Positions 17,495-28,988 of a stretch of DNA of 64,000 nt are shown piece by piece. The stretch is from positions 4,226,501-4,290,500 of the forward strand of contig NZ_CP016286.1 of NCBI RefSeq assembly GCF_001679785.1. The letters run 5' to 3'. The notes beneath the pieces were generated by a model, which was not told the origin of the DNA, searched no databases, and saw only the letters and a list, made by a program, of their open reading frames with translations. Made by a program: the position numbers and the translations under genes. The stretch is from Rhizobium leguminosarum. GTDB lineage: Bacteria; Pseudomonadota; Alphaproteobacteria; Rhizobiales; Rhizobiaceae. The first letter of the stretch is position 1. Each line of letters opens with the position of its first letter.

Positions 17495-19327
17495 ATGGCG
17501 GCTTTGTGGTCGAAAATCGGTCTGTTTCTGTCGCTTGCGGGTGTTCTGGCGCCGCGGACGGCATTGGCTGAGGGCCAGCCGTTTCAGATCGGAAGCTCGG
17601 TCATCAGCGAGATGAAGTACAAGCCGGGCTTTACTCATTTCGACTATGTGAACCCTAATGCCCCGAAGGGTGGAGACCTGCGCCTCTCCGCGAGCGGCGC
17701 CTTCGACACCTTCAACCCGGTACTTGCCAAAGGCCAAGTGGGAGTAGGCCTGACGCTCGTTTACGACACCTTGATGAAGGCGGCAGATGACGAGCTGCTT
17801 GTCTCCTACGGCTTGCTCGCCGAAGGGCTGTCCTTCCCCGCCGACGTCTCGAGCGCAACCTTTCGCCTGCGTAAGGAGGCAAAATGGGCAGATGGTCAGC
17901 CGGTAACGCCCGAGGATGTCATCTTCAGCCTGGACAAGACCATGGAGCTAAACCCCCTTACCGCGAACTACTACCGGCACGTGGTGAAGGCCGAAAAGAC
18001 CGGTGATCGCGACGTCACCTTCACTTTCGACGAGAAGAACAACCGGGAGCTCCCGAATATTCTCGGCCAGTTGGTGGTCGTGCCGAAACATTGGTGGGAG
18101 GCGCAGGGACCGGACGGCAAGCCACGCGATATCTCAAAGACGACGCTCGAGCCCGTGATGGGTTCGGGACCGTATAAGATCGTATCCTTCTCGCCCGGCG
18201 CGACGATCCGCTACGAATTGCGCGATGACTATTGGGGCAAGGACCTCAATGTGAATGTCGGCCAGAACAATTTCCGCAATGTCATCTACACCTATTTTGG
18301 TGATCGGGATGTCGAGTTCGAAGCGTTTCGTGCTGGCAATAGCGACTATTGGCAGGAGACCACGGCCGCTCGCTGGGCGACGGGATATGATTTTCCCGCG
18401 GTGAAGGAAGGACGCGTCCAGAAGGAAGAGGTCGCAAATCCGCTGCGCGCCACCGGAATCCTGCAGGCTCTCGTGCCCAATATGCGGCGTGACCTCTTTA
18501 AGGATGAGCGGGTACGCGAGGCACTGAATTACGGTTTCGACTTCGAGGAGTTGAACCGCACGGTTGCCTTCAACAGCTACAAGCGTATCGACAGCTATTT
18601 CTGGAATACCGAGCTCGCCTCCTCCGGCCTGCCGCAGGGGCGTGAGTTGGAAATACTGCAGGGCATGAAGGACAAGGTTCCGCCCGAGGTCTTCACGACG
18701 CCCTATACCAATCCCGTCGGCGGCGACCCGCAGAAAAGCCGCGACAATCTCCGCAAGGCTATTGCGCTTCTGAAGGAAGCGGGGTGGGAGCTGAAGGGCA
18801 ATCGCATGGTCAATACCAAGACTGGCGAGCCAATGAGTTTCGAGATCCTCTTGTCGAGCCCCATGCTGGAGCGCTGGGCGGTGCCCTATGCCAGCAATCT
18901 CAAGAAAATCGGCATAGATGCGCGCGTGCGGACGGTCGACGCCTCGCAGGCCGTCAATCGCGAACGCAGCTTCGATTACGACATGATCTGGAATGTCTGG
19001 GCGCAGACGATGAACCCTGGCAACGAACAGTCCGACTATTGGGGCTCCGGTTCGGTCAATCAGCAGGGGTCTCAAAATTACGCAGGCATTGCCAATCCGG
19101 CTGTCGATGAGCTCATCCGCATGATCATCTTCGCGCCGAACCGCGATGAACAGGTCGCGGCGATCAAGGCGATGGACAGGGTACTGCTTGCAAACCACTA
19201 CGTCATCCCGCTGTTCTACCGCGGTACCCAGAACATCGTCTATTGGAACACGATCACCCATCCCGCCGAATTCCCGGCCTATAGCCTGGGCTTCCCCGAT
19301 GCCTGGTGGTCGACCTCGGCGAAATGA
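17495..19327 (+). CDS. yejA: Peptide ABC transporter substrate-binding protein YejA
   Basis: Periplasmic family-5 binding protein of 610 residues, with signal peptide MAALWSKIGLFLSLAGVLA. The mature part opens with FTHFDYVNPNAPKGGDLRLS, the YejA/microcin-C-type N-terminus. The ATG at 17495 follows AGGGG at good spacing; an ATG two codons earlier is possible. In E. coli the YejABEF system imports microcin C, and in Sinorhizobium meliloti it affects tolerance of host NCR peptides. It is the first gene of the yej operon. Confidence 0.92.
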   Translation: MAALWSKIGLFLSLAGVLAPRTALAEGQPFQIGSSVISEMKYKPGFTHFDYVNPNAPKGGDLRLSASGAFDTFNPVLAKGQVGVGLTLVYDTLMKAADDELLVSYGLLAEGLSFPADVSSATFRLRKEAKWADGQPVTPEDVIFSLDKTMELNPLTANYYRHVVKAEKTGDRDVTFTFDEKNNRELPNILGQLVVVPKHWWEAQGPDGKPRDISKTTLEPVMGSGPYKIVSFSPGATIRYELRDDYWGKDLNVNVGQNNFRNVIYTYFGDRDVEFEAFRAGNSDYWQETTAARWATGYDFPAVKEGRVQKEEVANPLRATGILQALVPNMRRDLFKDERVREALNYGFDFEELNRTVAFNSYKRIDSYFWNTELASSGLPQGRELEILQGMKDKVPPEVFTTPYTNPVGGDPQKSRDNLRKAIALLKEAGWELKGNRMVNTKTGEPMSFEILLSSPMLERWAVPYASNLKKIGIDARVRTVDASQAVNRERSFDYDMIWNVWAQTMNPGNEQSDYWGSGSVNQQGSQNYAGIANPAVDELIRMIIFAPNRDEQVAAIKAMDRVLLANHYVIPLFYRGTQNIVYWNTITHPAEFPAYSLGFPDAWWSTSAK

Positions 19328-19477
19328 GCGGGCTTGCATTGAAGGCGGCCTCGGCTCCAAATGGCGCAAGCGAATCACGACAAGCCGGTACGGCCGGCAA
19401 GGGAAGGCTGGCGGATTGAGCAGCATCGGACTGGACGGCAGGCAGACAAGAAGAAGATTTCCGGAGGCTGAAGGCTG

Positions 19478-20566
19478 ATGGGCGCCTATGTCATTCGCCG
19501 CCTGCTTCTGATGATCCCGACCATCGTCGGCATCATGGCGATTTCCTTCATCGTCATTCAATTCGCGCCGGGTGGCCCGGTCGAGCAGGTGATCGCCCAA
19601 TTGACCGGCCAGGCCGATGGCGCCGATCAGCGCCTGTCCGGTGGCGGTGACCTGATGGGTGACGGAGGAGGGGACGAAGGCTCCAGATATCGCGGCGCCC
19701 AAGGGCTCGATCCTGAACTGATCGCCAAGCTCGAAAAACAGTTCGGCTTCGACAAGCCGCCGCTGACGCGTTTCGGCGAGATGATGTGGAATTACATCCG
19801 CTTCGATTTCGGCGAGAGCTTCTTCCGCAACACCTCCGTGCTCGACCTCATCAAGGAGAAGCTGCCGGTGTCGATCTCGCTCGGCATCTGGATCCTGATC
19901 TTCTCCTATGCGATTTCCATCCCGCTCGGCATTCGCAAGGCGGTCAAGGACGGATCGACCTTCGACGTCTGGACCTCGGGCGTCATCGTCGTCGGCTACG
20001 CCGTCCCGAGCTTCCTCTTCGGCATTCTGCTGATCGTGCTTTTCGCCGGCGGCTCCTTCTACGACTGGTTTCCGCTGCGGGGCCTGGTTTCCGACAATTT
20101 CGATCAGCTCGCCTGGTGGCAGAAGCCGCTCGATTATTTCTGGCACCTCACCCTGCCGCTGATCTCGCTTTCGCTTGCAGCCTTCGCGACGACGACCTTG
20201 CTGACCAAGAATTCCTTCATCGAGGAAATCAAGAAGCAGTATGTCGTCACCGCCCGCGCCAAGGGTCTGAATGAGCGGCAGGTGCTTTACGGCCATATTT
20301 TCCGCAATGCCATGCTGATCATCATCGCCGGTTTCCCCGGCGCCTTCATCTCCGCCTTCTTCACCGGATCGCTGCTGATCGAAAATATCTTCTCGCTCGA
20401 TGGCCTCGGCCGTCTCGGCTATCTCTCTGTGGTCAACCGGGATTATCCGATCGTCTTCGCCACACTCTACATCTTCTCGCTGCTCGGTCTGTTCGTCAGC
20501 TTGATTTCGGACCTGATCTACACCTGGATCGATCCGCGCATCGATTTCGAGCGGAGGGATGTCTGA
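19478..20566 (+). CDS. yejB: Peptide ABC transporter permease YejB
   Basis: Inner-membrane permease of 362 residues, DppB-type. It has an N-terminal membrane segment ([20 protein letters not shown]), a YejB-type periplasmic insertion (about residues 40-85, Gly/Asp-rich) and about five more membrane segments. The permease loop [19 protein letters not shown] contacts the ATPase. It follows yejA by 150 bp with no gene or hairpin seen there, and overlaps yejE by one base (TGATG). Confidence 0.93.
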   Translation: MGAYVIRRLLLMIPTIVGIMAISFIVIQFAPGGPVEQVIAQLTGQADGADQRLSGGGDLMGDGGGDEGSRYRGAQGLDPELIAKLEKQFGFDKPPLTRFGEMMWNYIRFDFGESFFRNTSVLDLIKEKLPVSISLGIWILIFSYAISIPLGIRKAVKDGSTFDVWTSGVIVVGYAVPSFLFGILLIVLFAGGSFYDWFPLRGLVSDNFDQLAWWQKPLDYFWHLTLPLISLSLAAFATTTLLTKNSFIEEIKKQYVVTARAKGLNERQVLYGHIFRNAMLIIIAGFPGAFISAFFTGSLLIENIFSLDGLGRLGYLSVVNRDYPIVFATLYIFSLLGLFVSLISDLIYTWIDPRIDFERRDV

Positions 20567-21714
20567 TGGACGCCGCCGCAAATCCTGTCACTGCAACCCC
20601 CGTCAAGCCGCCGCGCAAGGGGCTGCTGTCGCCGACCAACATCCGTCGCTGGAAGAATTTCCGGGCGAACGGCCGCGGCTACTGGTCGCTGTGGCTTTTC
20701 CTGCTGCTGTTCGGGCTCAGCCTGTTTGCAGAATTCCTCGCCAACGACCGGCCGGTCATCGCCTCCTACAAGGGCGAAATCCTGTTTCCCGTGCTGATCG
20801 ACTATCCCGAGGAGAAGTTCGGCGGCTTCCTCGCAGAAACCGACTACCGCTCCTCCGTCATTGCCGACGAGATCAACGCCAACGGCTGGATGATCTGGCC
20901 GCCGATCCGTTATTCCTACCGCTCGGTCAATTCGAACATTCCGCATTCGGCGCCGACCGCCCCGTTCTGGCTGATGACGAAAGAGGAGCGTTGCGCCGGC
21001 TATCCGCAAGGGATGAACGATCCCGCCTGCACCCTCGGCAATCTCAACTGGCTCGGCACCGATGACCAGGCCCGAGACGTGCTCGCCCGCGTCATCTATG
21101 GTTTCCGCATATCGGTGCTCTTCGGCCTGGCGCTCACCATCTGCTCGGCGATCATCGGCGTCACGGCAGGTGCGGTGCAGGGCTATTTCGGCGGCTGGAC
21201 CGACCTCCTGCTGCAGCGTCTCATCGAAATCTGGTCGTCGATGCCGGTGCTTTACATCCTGCTGATCATCGCCGCCATTCTGCCGCCAGGCTTCTTCGTG
21301 CTGCTCGGCATCATGCTGCTCTTTTCCTGGGTCGGTTTCGTCGGCATCGTGCGCGCCGAATTCCTGCGCGCCCGTAATTTCGAATATGTCCGCGCCGCCC
21401 GCGCGCTCGGCGTCAACAACCGCACCATCATGTGGCGGCACATGCTGCCGAACGCCATGGTCGCGACGCTGACCTTCCTGCCCTTCATTCTATCCGGATC
21501 GATCACGACGCTGACTTCGCTCGATTTCCTCGGCTTCGGAATGCCGCCCGGCTCCCCTTCGCTCGGCGAGATGATCGCCCAGGGCAAGACCAACCTGCAG
21601 GCGCCGTGGCTCGGGCTGACGGCCTTCTTCACCATGTCGATCATGCTTTCCCTGCTGATCTTCATCGGCGAAGCCGTGCGCGATGCTTTCGATCCGAGGA
21701 AGACGTTTCAATGA
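20566..21714 (+). CDS. yejE: Peptide ABC transporter permease YejE
   Basis: DppC-type inner-membrane permease of 382 residues. One N-terminal membrane segment precedes a long periplasmic region (about residues 65-170, including SVNSNIPHSAPTAP), then five segments with the loop VRAARALGVNNRTIMWRHML. This long insertion is typical of YejE. In most bacteria yejF follows directly; here a toxin-antitoxin pair lies between them. Confidence 0.93.
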   Translation: MDAAANPVTATPVKPPRKGLLSPTNIRRWKNFRANGRGYWSLWLFLLLFGLSLFAEFLANDRPVIASYKGEILFPVLIDYPEEKFGGFLAETDYRSSVIADEINANGWMIWPPIRYSYRSVNSNIPHSAPTAPFWLMTKEERCAGYPQGMNDPACTLGNLNWLGTDDQARDVLARVIYGFRISVLFGLALTICSAIIGVTAGAVQGYFGGWTDLLLQRLIEIWSSMPVLYILLIIAAILPPGFFVLLGIMLLFSWVGFVGIVRAEFLRARNFEYVRAARALGVNNRTIMWRHMLPNAMVATLTFLPFILSGSITTLTSLDFLGFGMPPGSPSLGEMIAQGKTNLQAPWLGLTAFFTMSIMLSLLIFIGEAVRDAFDPRKTFQ

Positions 21715-21786
21715 TTGGAGTCATCTCGTCATTTCCAGGCGTTCAGACTAAGGTTAGGTATGACGCAACTTTTGAGGCACAGGCCG

Positions 21787-22077
21787 ATGAACAAGATCGT
21801 GTTTGAGCATTATCCTGCATCGAAGCTGCCGGAAGAACTCCGAAAGGGCCTGGAGAAAGACGCCATGGTGCGGGTGGTGATCGAGGAGGAAGCCAAGGGC
21901 GAGGGGAGAGACCCTTTTCCCGGTTTCAGAATCCTGCCGAAGATTGAGCGGAAGCCGATGACCACAGGCGAAACCCTCGCCGCCATTCGGCGCATAAAAG
22001 CGGAAGACAGGCCGTCGGTGACTGCCGAGGAAGCGGTCGCCAGAATTCGCCGGCTGCGGGATGAATGGGACGATTGA
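21787..22077 (+). CDS. Putative antitoxin of a PIN-toxin pair
   Basis: A 96-residue, charged protein with an N-terminal MNKIVFEHYPASKLPEEL segment and a C-terminal helix rich in Arg/Asp/Glu. I recognise no named family; the antitoxin call comes from size, position directly before a PIN-domain gene, and a one-base stop/start overlap with it. It starts 72 bp after yejE. It has no obvious ribbon-helix-helix or AbrB motif; the middle TTGETLAAIRRIKAEDR may be a toxin-binding helix. Confidence 0.6.
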   Translation: MNKIVFEHYPASKLPEELRKGLEKDAMVRVVIEEEAKGEGRDPFPGFRILPKIERKPMTTGETLAAIRRIKAEDRPSVTAEEAVARIRRLRDEWDD

Positions 22078-22576
22078 TGCAAGGTGTCAGTAGAATTTAT
22101 CTCGACACGAATATTTTCATCATGGCATTCGAGAGGCGGGACGAGACGAGTGATCGCCTCGCTCAACTGCTTGCCGCCGGCGATGCTGATGCCGAGCCGA
22201 GATTCGTGACGAGTGAGCTCACGCTGTCCGAGCTTCTGGTGACACCGTATCGTCAGAATGACGACAGCCTGATCGATGCGTATGAAGGGCTGATCCTGAC
22301 GAGCAGCTGGCTTGAAGTGCTCCCGATCGTTCCACCCACGCTTCGATATGCTGCTGTCCTGCGGTCTCAATATGGCAGCCTGAAATTACTGGACGCCATT
22401 CATCTATCGACGGCCATCGGCGCAAACTGTTCGCATATCCTGACGGACGATCGGGGAATAAAGGACGAATACCGGCTCACGCATCAGAGATATGGGCGGA
22501 CAGCGGAAGCTCGGCCCTTGACCATTCTTCGTCCGGATGAGCCCACTCTTTCCTCCCTCCTGAAAAGTCTGCCCGA

Positions 22577-22580
<4 letters not shown>
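22077..22580 (+). CDS. PIN-domain ribonuclease toxin (VapC-like)
   Basis: A 167-residue PIN protein. Expected acidic residues are present: SRIYLDTNIF (Asp10), SELTLSELL with the conserved Glu, KLLDAIHLS with Asp, and ILTDDR with Asp. These would bind Mg for RNA cleavage. The ATG at 22077 overlaps the antitoxin stop (TGATG); an ATG at 22065 is an alternative. Its stop overlaps the yejF start by four bases. Codon use looks slightly more A/T-rich than the yej genes, suggesting acquisition. Confidence 0.85.
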
Positions 22581-24205
<1,625 letters not shown>

Positions 24206-24214
24206 AAGAAGATC

Positions 24215-25174
24215 ATGCCCACCCGTCCTCCCGTTCTCGTCGATATCAAGTTCAATCCCGAAGGCATCGCCCGCGTGCTGAAGAGCGCCTTTGCCGACCG
24301 CGGCAGCATCAATATCGCCGATCCGGGCAATCGGACTCGCGATCTCCGCGAGGTCGAATACGCGCTTCTCTGGAAACCGGATGCCGACCTTTTCGCGCGG
24401 GCGCCGAACCTGAAAGTGATCTTCTCGGGAGGCGCCGGCGTCGACCATATCATCGGCTTGGACGGCCTGCCTGAGATCCCGATCGTGCGCTTCGTCGACC
24501 GCAGCCTGACGACCCGCATGAGCGAATGGGTGGTCATGCAATGCCTGATGCATTTGCGCGGGCAATACGCCCATGACACCCACCAGCGGCAGCGTGAGTG
24601 GGCCAAGCTGATCGCGCCGGAGGCAGCAGAAGTGACGGTCGGCGTCATGGGCCTCGGCATTCTCGGGCAGGATGCGGTCGCCAAGCTGAGAGTGATGGGG
24701 TTCAACGTCATCGGCTGGTCACGCAGCCGCAAGCAGATCGATGGCGTCGAAACCTTCGATGCCAGCGAGTTGGATAATTTCCTCGCAAGGACCGACATCC
24801 TCGTCGGCCTGCTGCCGCTGACGCCTGAAACATCAGGCTTCCATGACGCCCGGCTATTTGCGAAGCTGCGCCGCAACGGCGCGCTCGGGAAGCCGGTCTT
24901 CATCAATGCCGGCCGCGGCAAGAGCCAGGTCGAGGCCGATATCGTGTCCGCCATCCGTGACGGCACCCTCGGCGGCGCTTCCCTCGATGTCTTCGAGGCC
25001 GAGCCGCTTGCACCGGACAACCCGTTGTGGGAATTGCAGAACGTCTTCATCACGCCGCACGACGCGGCCGTCTCCGAAGAAAACGCGCTGTTCCGTCATG
25101 TCGAGACGCAGATCGCCCGTTTCGAGCGCGGCGAGCCGCTGCAATTCGTGGTCGACCGCGCCGCCGGCTATTGA
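24215..25174 (+). CDS. D-2-hydroxyacid dehydrogenase, GhrA-like
   Basis: NAD(P)-dependent dehydrogenase of 319 residues, likely a glyoxylate/hydroxypyruvate reductase. The nucleotide loop VGVMGLGILGQDAV is at about residues 142-155. Catalytic Arg lies in FINAGRGKSQVE, Glu in DVFEAEPL and His in ITPHDAA. The N-terminal region differs from classic PdxB/SerA, fitting the GhrA subgroup. Nine bases after yejF, so it may be read with it. The physiological substrate cannot be read from sequence. Confidence 0.88.
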   Translation: MPTRPPVLVDIKFNPEGIARVLKSAFADRGSINIADPGNRTRDLREVEYALLWKPDADLFARAPNLKVIFSGGAGVDHIIGLDGLPEIPIVRFVDRSLTTRMSEWVVMQCLMHLRGQYAHDTHQRQREWAKLIAPEAAEVTVGVMGLGILGQDAVAKLRVMGFNVIGWSRSRKQIDGVETFDASELDNFLARTDILVGLLPLTPETSGFHDARLFAKLRRNGALGKPVFINAGRGKSQVEADIVSAIRDGTLGGASLDVFEAEPLAPDNPLWELQNVFITPHDAAVSEENALFRHVETQIARFERGEPLQFVVDRAAGY

Positions 25175-25262
25175 GCTTTCGGAACCTTCCAGACAGCCAC
25201 CCGTTTCTTCTGCGGAAATTCTTCGCGGCCGGATCGGCCCGTCAAGACAGCGGAAGGAGACG

Positions 25263-25610
25263 ATGATGGCCCATCAGACCGATACACGCTGGGAAAAGTC
25301 GGATGGCAAGCTTCATAAGGAGGAGCAGATCCCGCCGGTGAAGGCAAGGCAGGGACGCATGGGTTATCGCATCCTGACGGTGCTGATCGTCGCGTTGGTG
25401 CTTGCCTTCGTAGTCTGGATCCCGGTCGAAATCTGGGGTAATCGCGAGGCAGACGAAGTGGCACCGCAACAGCCGGGTCAGCAGCTCCAGTCGCAGCAGC
25501 CTGCTCCGGCTCCCGCGCCGGCGCTGCAGAACGGGACGGCCGTTCCGACCGAAACGCCGAACACCACGCCGGCCGCTCCGAATGTGGCGCCCGCAACGCC
25601 GGCCCAATAA
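25263..25610 (+). CDS. Small single-membrane-segment protein with Pro/Ala/Gln-rich tail
   Basis: A 115-residue protein of unknown function. Residues 1-30 are charged (DTRWEKSDGKLHKEEQIPP), one hydrophobic helix follows (ILTVLIVALVLAFVVWIPV, about 37-55), and the last 55 residues are low complexity, rich in Pro, Ala and Gln. With a charged N-terminus inside, the tail would extend into the periplasm. The ATG follows GGAAGGAGACG, a strong site. It starts 88 bp after the dehydrogenase gene and ends at a terminator-like hairpin. Confidence 0.72.
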   Translation: MMAHQTDTRWEKSDGKLHKEEQIPPVKARQGRMGYRILTVLIVALVLAFVVWIPVEIWGNREADEVAPQQPGQQLQSQQPAPAPAPALQNGTAVPTETPNTTPAAPNVAPATPAQ

Positions 25611-25632
25611 TCTTGAGCAAAGACCATGTTCC

Positions 25633-25671
25633 CGTCCCGCCGCCACACTACGGCGGGACGCTTATTGTTTT
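25633..25671 (+). terminator. Rho-independent-like terminator
   Basis: Ten-bp arms CGTCCCGCCG and CGGCGGGACG with loop CCACACTA, followed by a T-rich run (CTTATTGTTTTG). It lies 22 bp after the preceding gene. Confidence 0.7.
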
Positions 25672-25798
25672 GTCTGGACTTTAGTCGCCGATTTTTCGAT
25701 AAGAAGGCGCACGAGCCGGTTTTGTGCGCCGGCTGGGAACTTGGCAGTACCCGGGGATTTGGCAGCACCTGACCGGAGTGGACAGGGGCGGGAGTTTG

Positions 25799-27103
25799 AT
25801 GGCCAGGACCGATATCGCAAGACGCGTCTACAATCACGCCTGGAAACTCGATCCGATCATCCGCAGTCTGATCGATACCGACTTCTACAAGCTTTTGATG
25901 CTGCAGATGATCTGGAAGCTTTATCCAGACGTGAATGCTTCCTTCACCCTCATCAACCGCACCAAGCGGGTGCGTCTGGCCGAGGAGCTCGACGAAGGCG
26001 AGCTGCGCGAACAGCTCGATCATGCCCGCACGCTGAGACTTTCCAAGAAGGAAATGATCTGGCTTGCGGGTAACAGCTTCTACGGCCGTGCGCAGATCTT
26101 CGAACCGGAATTCCTTGCCTGGCTTTCCAATTTCCAGCTTCCCGAATACGAGCTGTCGAAGAAGGACGGCCAGTATGTGCTGGATTTCCACGGATCGTGG
26201 AAGGAAACCACCATGTGGGAAATCCCGGCGCTCGCCATCGTCAACGAGCTGCGCTCGCGCTCGGCGATGAAGGCGCTCGGTCCATTCACCCTCGATGTGC
26301 TCTATGCTCGCGCCAAGGCTAAGATGTGGTCGAAAGTCGAACGGCTGAAGGAACTGCCGGGTCTGCGTATCTCCGATTTCGGCACCCGCCGCCGGCACAG
26401 TTTCCTCTGGCAGCGTTGGTGCGTCGAGGCGCTGAAGGAAGGCATCGGCCCGGCCTTTGCCGGTACCAGCAACGTATTGCTGGCTATGGATTCCGATCTC
26501 GAGGCCGTCGGCACCAATGCTCACGAGCTGCCGATGGTGGCTGCCGCCCTTGCCGAAACCGACGAGCAGTTGCGCAACGCGCCCTACAAGATCCTGCGCG
26601 ATTGGAACAAGCTCTATGGCGGCAACCTTCTGATCGTCCTGCCGGATGCCTTCGGTACCGCCGCCTTCCTGCGCGACGCGCCGGAATGGGTCGCAGACTG
26701 GACCGGCTTCCGCCCGGACAGTGCCCCGCCGATCGAAGGCGGCGAGAAGATTATCGACTGGTGGAAGAAGATGGGCCGCGATCCGCGCCAGAAGCTGCTG
26801 ATCTTCTCCGACGGCCTCGATGTCGACGCCATCATCGATACCTACCGGCATTTCGAAGGCCGCGTGCGCATGAGCTTCGGCTGGGGCACGAACCTGACGA
26901 ACGATTTTTCCGGCTGCGCGCCGATCGAGATCTCCGGCCTCAACCCGATCTCCGTCGTCTGCAAGGTCAGCGACGCCAACGGCCGTCCGGCGGTGAAGCT
27001 CTCCGACAACCCGCAGAAGGCGACCGGCGACCCGGCCGAGGTCGAACGCTACCTGAAATTCTTCGGCGCCGAGGACAGGATCGATCAGACCGTTCTGGTG
27101 TAG
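25799..27103 (+). CDS. pncB: Nicotinate phosphoribosyltransferase
   Basis: NAD salvage enzyme of 434 residues that makes nicotinate mononucleotide from nicotinate and PRPP. The N-terminus [21 protein letters not shown] is characteristic, as are [15 protein letters not shown] and [10 protein letters not shown]. The ATG at 25799 precedes [19 protein letters not shown]; the ORF is open upstream to 25724 without a good ribosome site. The last 19 bp overlap the 3' end of a small minus-strand gene. Confidence 0.96.
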   Translation: MARTDIARRVYNHAWKLDPIIRSLIDTDFYKLLMLQMIWKLYPDVNASFTLINRTKRVRLAEELDEGELREQLDHARTLRLSKKEMIWLAGNSFYGRAQIFEPEFLAWLSNFQLPEYELSKKDGQYVLDFHGSWKETTMWEIPALAIVNELRSRSAMKALGPFTLDVLYARAKAKMWSKVERLKELPGLRISDFGTRRRHSFLWQRWCVEALKEGIGPAFAGTSNVLLAMDSDLEAVGTNAHELPMVAAALAETDEQLRNAPYKILRDWNKLYGGNLLIVLPDAFGTAAFLRDAPEWVADWTGFRPDSAPPIEGGEKIIDWWKKMGRDPRQKLLIFSDGLDVDAIIDTYRHFEGRVRMSFGWGTNLTNDFSGCAPIEISGLNPISVVCKVSDANGRPAVKLSDNPQKATGDPAEVERYLKFFGAEDRIDQTVLV

Positions 27104-27327
27104 GTCTGGGCCAATGTGCCGCTATCACGGGGCATATTGATGTGCCCCGCCATCGCATCTTCGATCGACCAACCGAAGCGCCAGGCGTCAAACATCGAGT
27201 ACCACTCCTGAAAATCGGCGATCGGCAGGATATCCGGCTTCGACATCGGATTGTCGGCCAGACTGCGGCCACGCGCACGGTCCCGTGCGCCACGCTCCTG
27301 CATCTCAATCAGATTCTCGAACATCAT
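27085..27327 (-). CDS. Small Rmf/CrpP-like protein
   Basis: An 80-residue protein. The pattern [18 protein letters not shown] followed by [13 protein letters not shown] resembles the short Rmf/CrpP family (ribosome modulation factor-like: Gly-spaced helix, Asn/Cys-Pro, then W..GW). The match is weak and I cannot test it. GGGGG before the two ATG codons is a plausible ribosome site. It converges on and overlaps pncB by 19 bp. Confidence 0.55.
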   Translation of the reverse strand: MMFENLIEMQERGARDRARGRSLADNPMSKPDILPIADFQEWYSMFDAWRFGWSIEDAMAGHINMPRDSGTLAQTYTRTV

Positions 27328-27753
27328 TACCCCCGACTTTATCCCGATTTATGCAATCATTCTAATAAAGCATTGTCGAGTCCGGATGCGGCAATTCGGG
27401 TTTTTCACAGGATTAACCCCAATTCGCTAGTTGAGGGGATGATGAGGCCGCAGCCGTTCCGGATCATTCATCAGACAAGCTGAACATGGCGGCGTCCGAG
27501 AGCCGCCCTGCCTCTCGCCATCACGGTCCACGAGCACCCATGACGGGGAGGCTCGGCTTCCTGGCTGGGGTCCGCCGCCGAGCCTCCCGGCTGGCCGATC
27601 TTGAACAGGCCGGCAGCGCCGACAAATTGCCGCTTTCCGACAGCGGCGATCCAACCCCGATGATATTAAGGGCTAACAGCCGGTTAATATCCACCGGCCT
27701 CGTCCCGATCTCGCACAATCCCGCAATGCGAGCGGCGGTATCGGCTCGGGTTT
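27328..27753. other. Gap without a convincing gene
   Basis: Several frames are open here, but none gives a protein with recognisable features, a good ribosome site or rhizobial codon bias; all are Arg/Ser/Pro-rich shadow-type translations. The first 60 bp are A/T-rich and could be the promoter of the small minus-strand gene ending at 27085. Confidence 0.5.
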
Positions 27754-27963
27754 TCAGGCCGCCAATCTGCGAAACCGGGTTCTGATCCGGTCGAGATAAT
27801 AATGGCCGGGAGACGGCGCCACCGTCATCGCATGGGCTTCCGAGGAGGGAACGCCTTCGAACAGACGTTCCTCGCCATTCTTGAAACAAATCCTGAGCCG
27901 CCCGTCTTCCTGGCTGAAATAGACGGTTTTGATGATCTTCGATTTGACCGAAAGTTCTTCCAC
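27754..27963 (-). CDS. KTSC-domain protein
   Basis: A 69-residue protein matching the small KTSC domain: a beta-rich start (KTVYFSQEDGRLRICFKNGE), then FEGVPSSEAHAM and the SPGHYYLDRIRTRFRR ending typical of the domain. The initiator is a GTG after GGAGATTAAACAG. KTSC domains are found alone or attached to RNA/DNA-processing enzymes; the function is not known. Isolated between unknown genes. Confidence 0.7.
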   Translation of the reverse strand: MEELSVKSKIIKTVYFSQEDGRLRICFKNGEERLFEGVPSSEAHAMTVAPSPGHYYLDRIRTRFRRLAA

Positions 27964-28220
27964 CTGTTTAATCTCCGTTTTTTGGTTTGGCAGAAAGATA
28001 AACCCAAACGTGCAAAGACGCGGTGAAGCGGCATGGTAAAAAATCAGGAATCTTAGGTCGTCGGGACGTCAATCGGGTACCGTCGCCACACCTCGACACG
28101 GCCGAGATGGCTTCTGCAGGGTTCGGTATGAGAACTTGCTGAAAAGAAAGATCAACGTTTGACAGCACCATGTTTAATGACGATATCTTCCATCCAGAGG
28201 CGAGGGATGGCAGGGGTGCA

Positions 28221-28982
28221 ATGTTCGGTGAAGCGATTTCTTTTGTAAGACGTAATCTGTCTTTTGTATGTGTTGTTGTTGCAGCCAATTGCGCATTGGT
28301 GGCTTTTGATGATTACAGCGGTGGAAACAAAAGTAATTCAGCGCAATTTTTCGTTTCTTTGTCTTTTGGATTCTTCATTCAGAATGCAATATTAAATGGA
28401 GACGGGAAAGTTTCAAACTTGACCAGCGGCATGCGTGGGTTTGGTGGCTACATCTGGAAGAACTTGCTTATCATCCTCGTCGTCATTGGAATCGGGATTG
28501 GTGCCCCTGTCGCATTCGGCGCCGCTTCTCTATCAAGGAACGCATTTCTACTCTTATGTCTTGCGGTAATCGCAATGATCCTTCCGCTGCTCCTTGCCCT
28601 TGTCGGAACCTGGCCTATTGCCGGAATTGCGGGCTCTAAAAGCGGGCTTTCAGCTGCCTTCAGCCGGGGGAAACGCGGTTTGGTTCCCACCTTTTTACGG
28701 CTGTTTGCCGGACTGTTTCTTCCCTTCATCGGTGCTTTGATATTGATGACGGCAGCAACATCGATGTCATACACAGCCGATAGCATCTTCTCGGACGGAA
28801 AACTGAACCTCATCGCTTTGGCAATACTGGTGATTTGCCAATGGGCGTCGACATTCGGACTGTGCTACGTTTCGATCGTCCTGGCTCGCAAACTGCTGAG
28901 TTCCGAGGCTCCGCGGCCTCCAAACGGAGGACGTCAAGGGAATGCGGTCGCAGCGACGAGCGTCTCGGAAATTTTCGAATAG
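28221..28982 (+). CDS. Polytopic membrane protein of unknown function
   Basis: A 253-residue protein with about six hydrophobic segments (for example LSFVCVVVAANCALVAF, LLIILVVIGIGIGAPVAF, LLCLAVIAMILPLLLAL and IALAILVICQW). No catalytic motif is evident. The ATG at 28221 follows AGGGGTGCA; the frame is open to an ATG at 28170 that lacks a site. The 5' half is clearly more A/T-rich than the flanking genes (many ttt/tgt codons), which suggests foreign origin. It lies on the 3' side of a tRNA-Ser gene. Confidence 0.7.
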   Translation: MFGEAISFVRRNLSFVCVVVAANCALVAFDDYSGGNKSNSAQFFVSLSFGFFIQNAILNGDGKVSNLTSGMRGFGGYIWKNLLIILVVIGIGIGAPVAFGAASLSRNAFLLLCLAVIAMILPLLLALVGTWPIAGIAGSKSGLSAAFSRGKRGLVPTFLRLFAGLFLPFIGALILMTAATSMSYTADSIFSDGKLNLIALAILVICQWASTFGLCYVSIVLARKLLSSEAPRPPNGGRQGNAVAATSVSEIFE

Positions 28983-28988
28983 GGCCTA

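Noticed and set aside
18134..20581. 815-codon minus-strand open frame
   Set aside because: It is antisense to yejA and yejB, has a composition typical of a shadow frame (Arg/Asp/Glu/His/Ile-rich) and shows no domain; the plus-strand genes are clear.
25478..26851. 457-codon minus-strand open frame opposite pncB
   Set aside because: Shadow of pncB; no ribosome site and no recognisable domain.
27486..27785. Possible 99-codon plus-strand gene
   Set aside because: Overlaps the KTSC gene, has Arg/Ser/Pro-rich sequence, no ribosome site and no recognisable motif.
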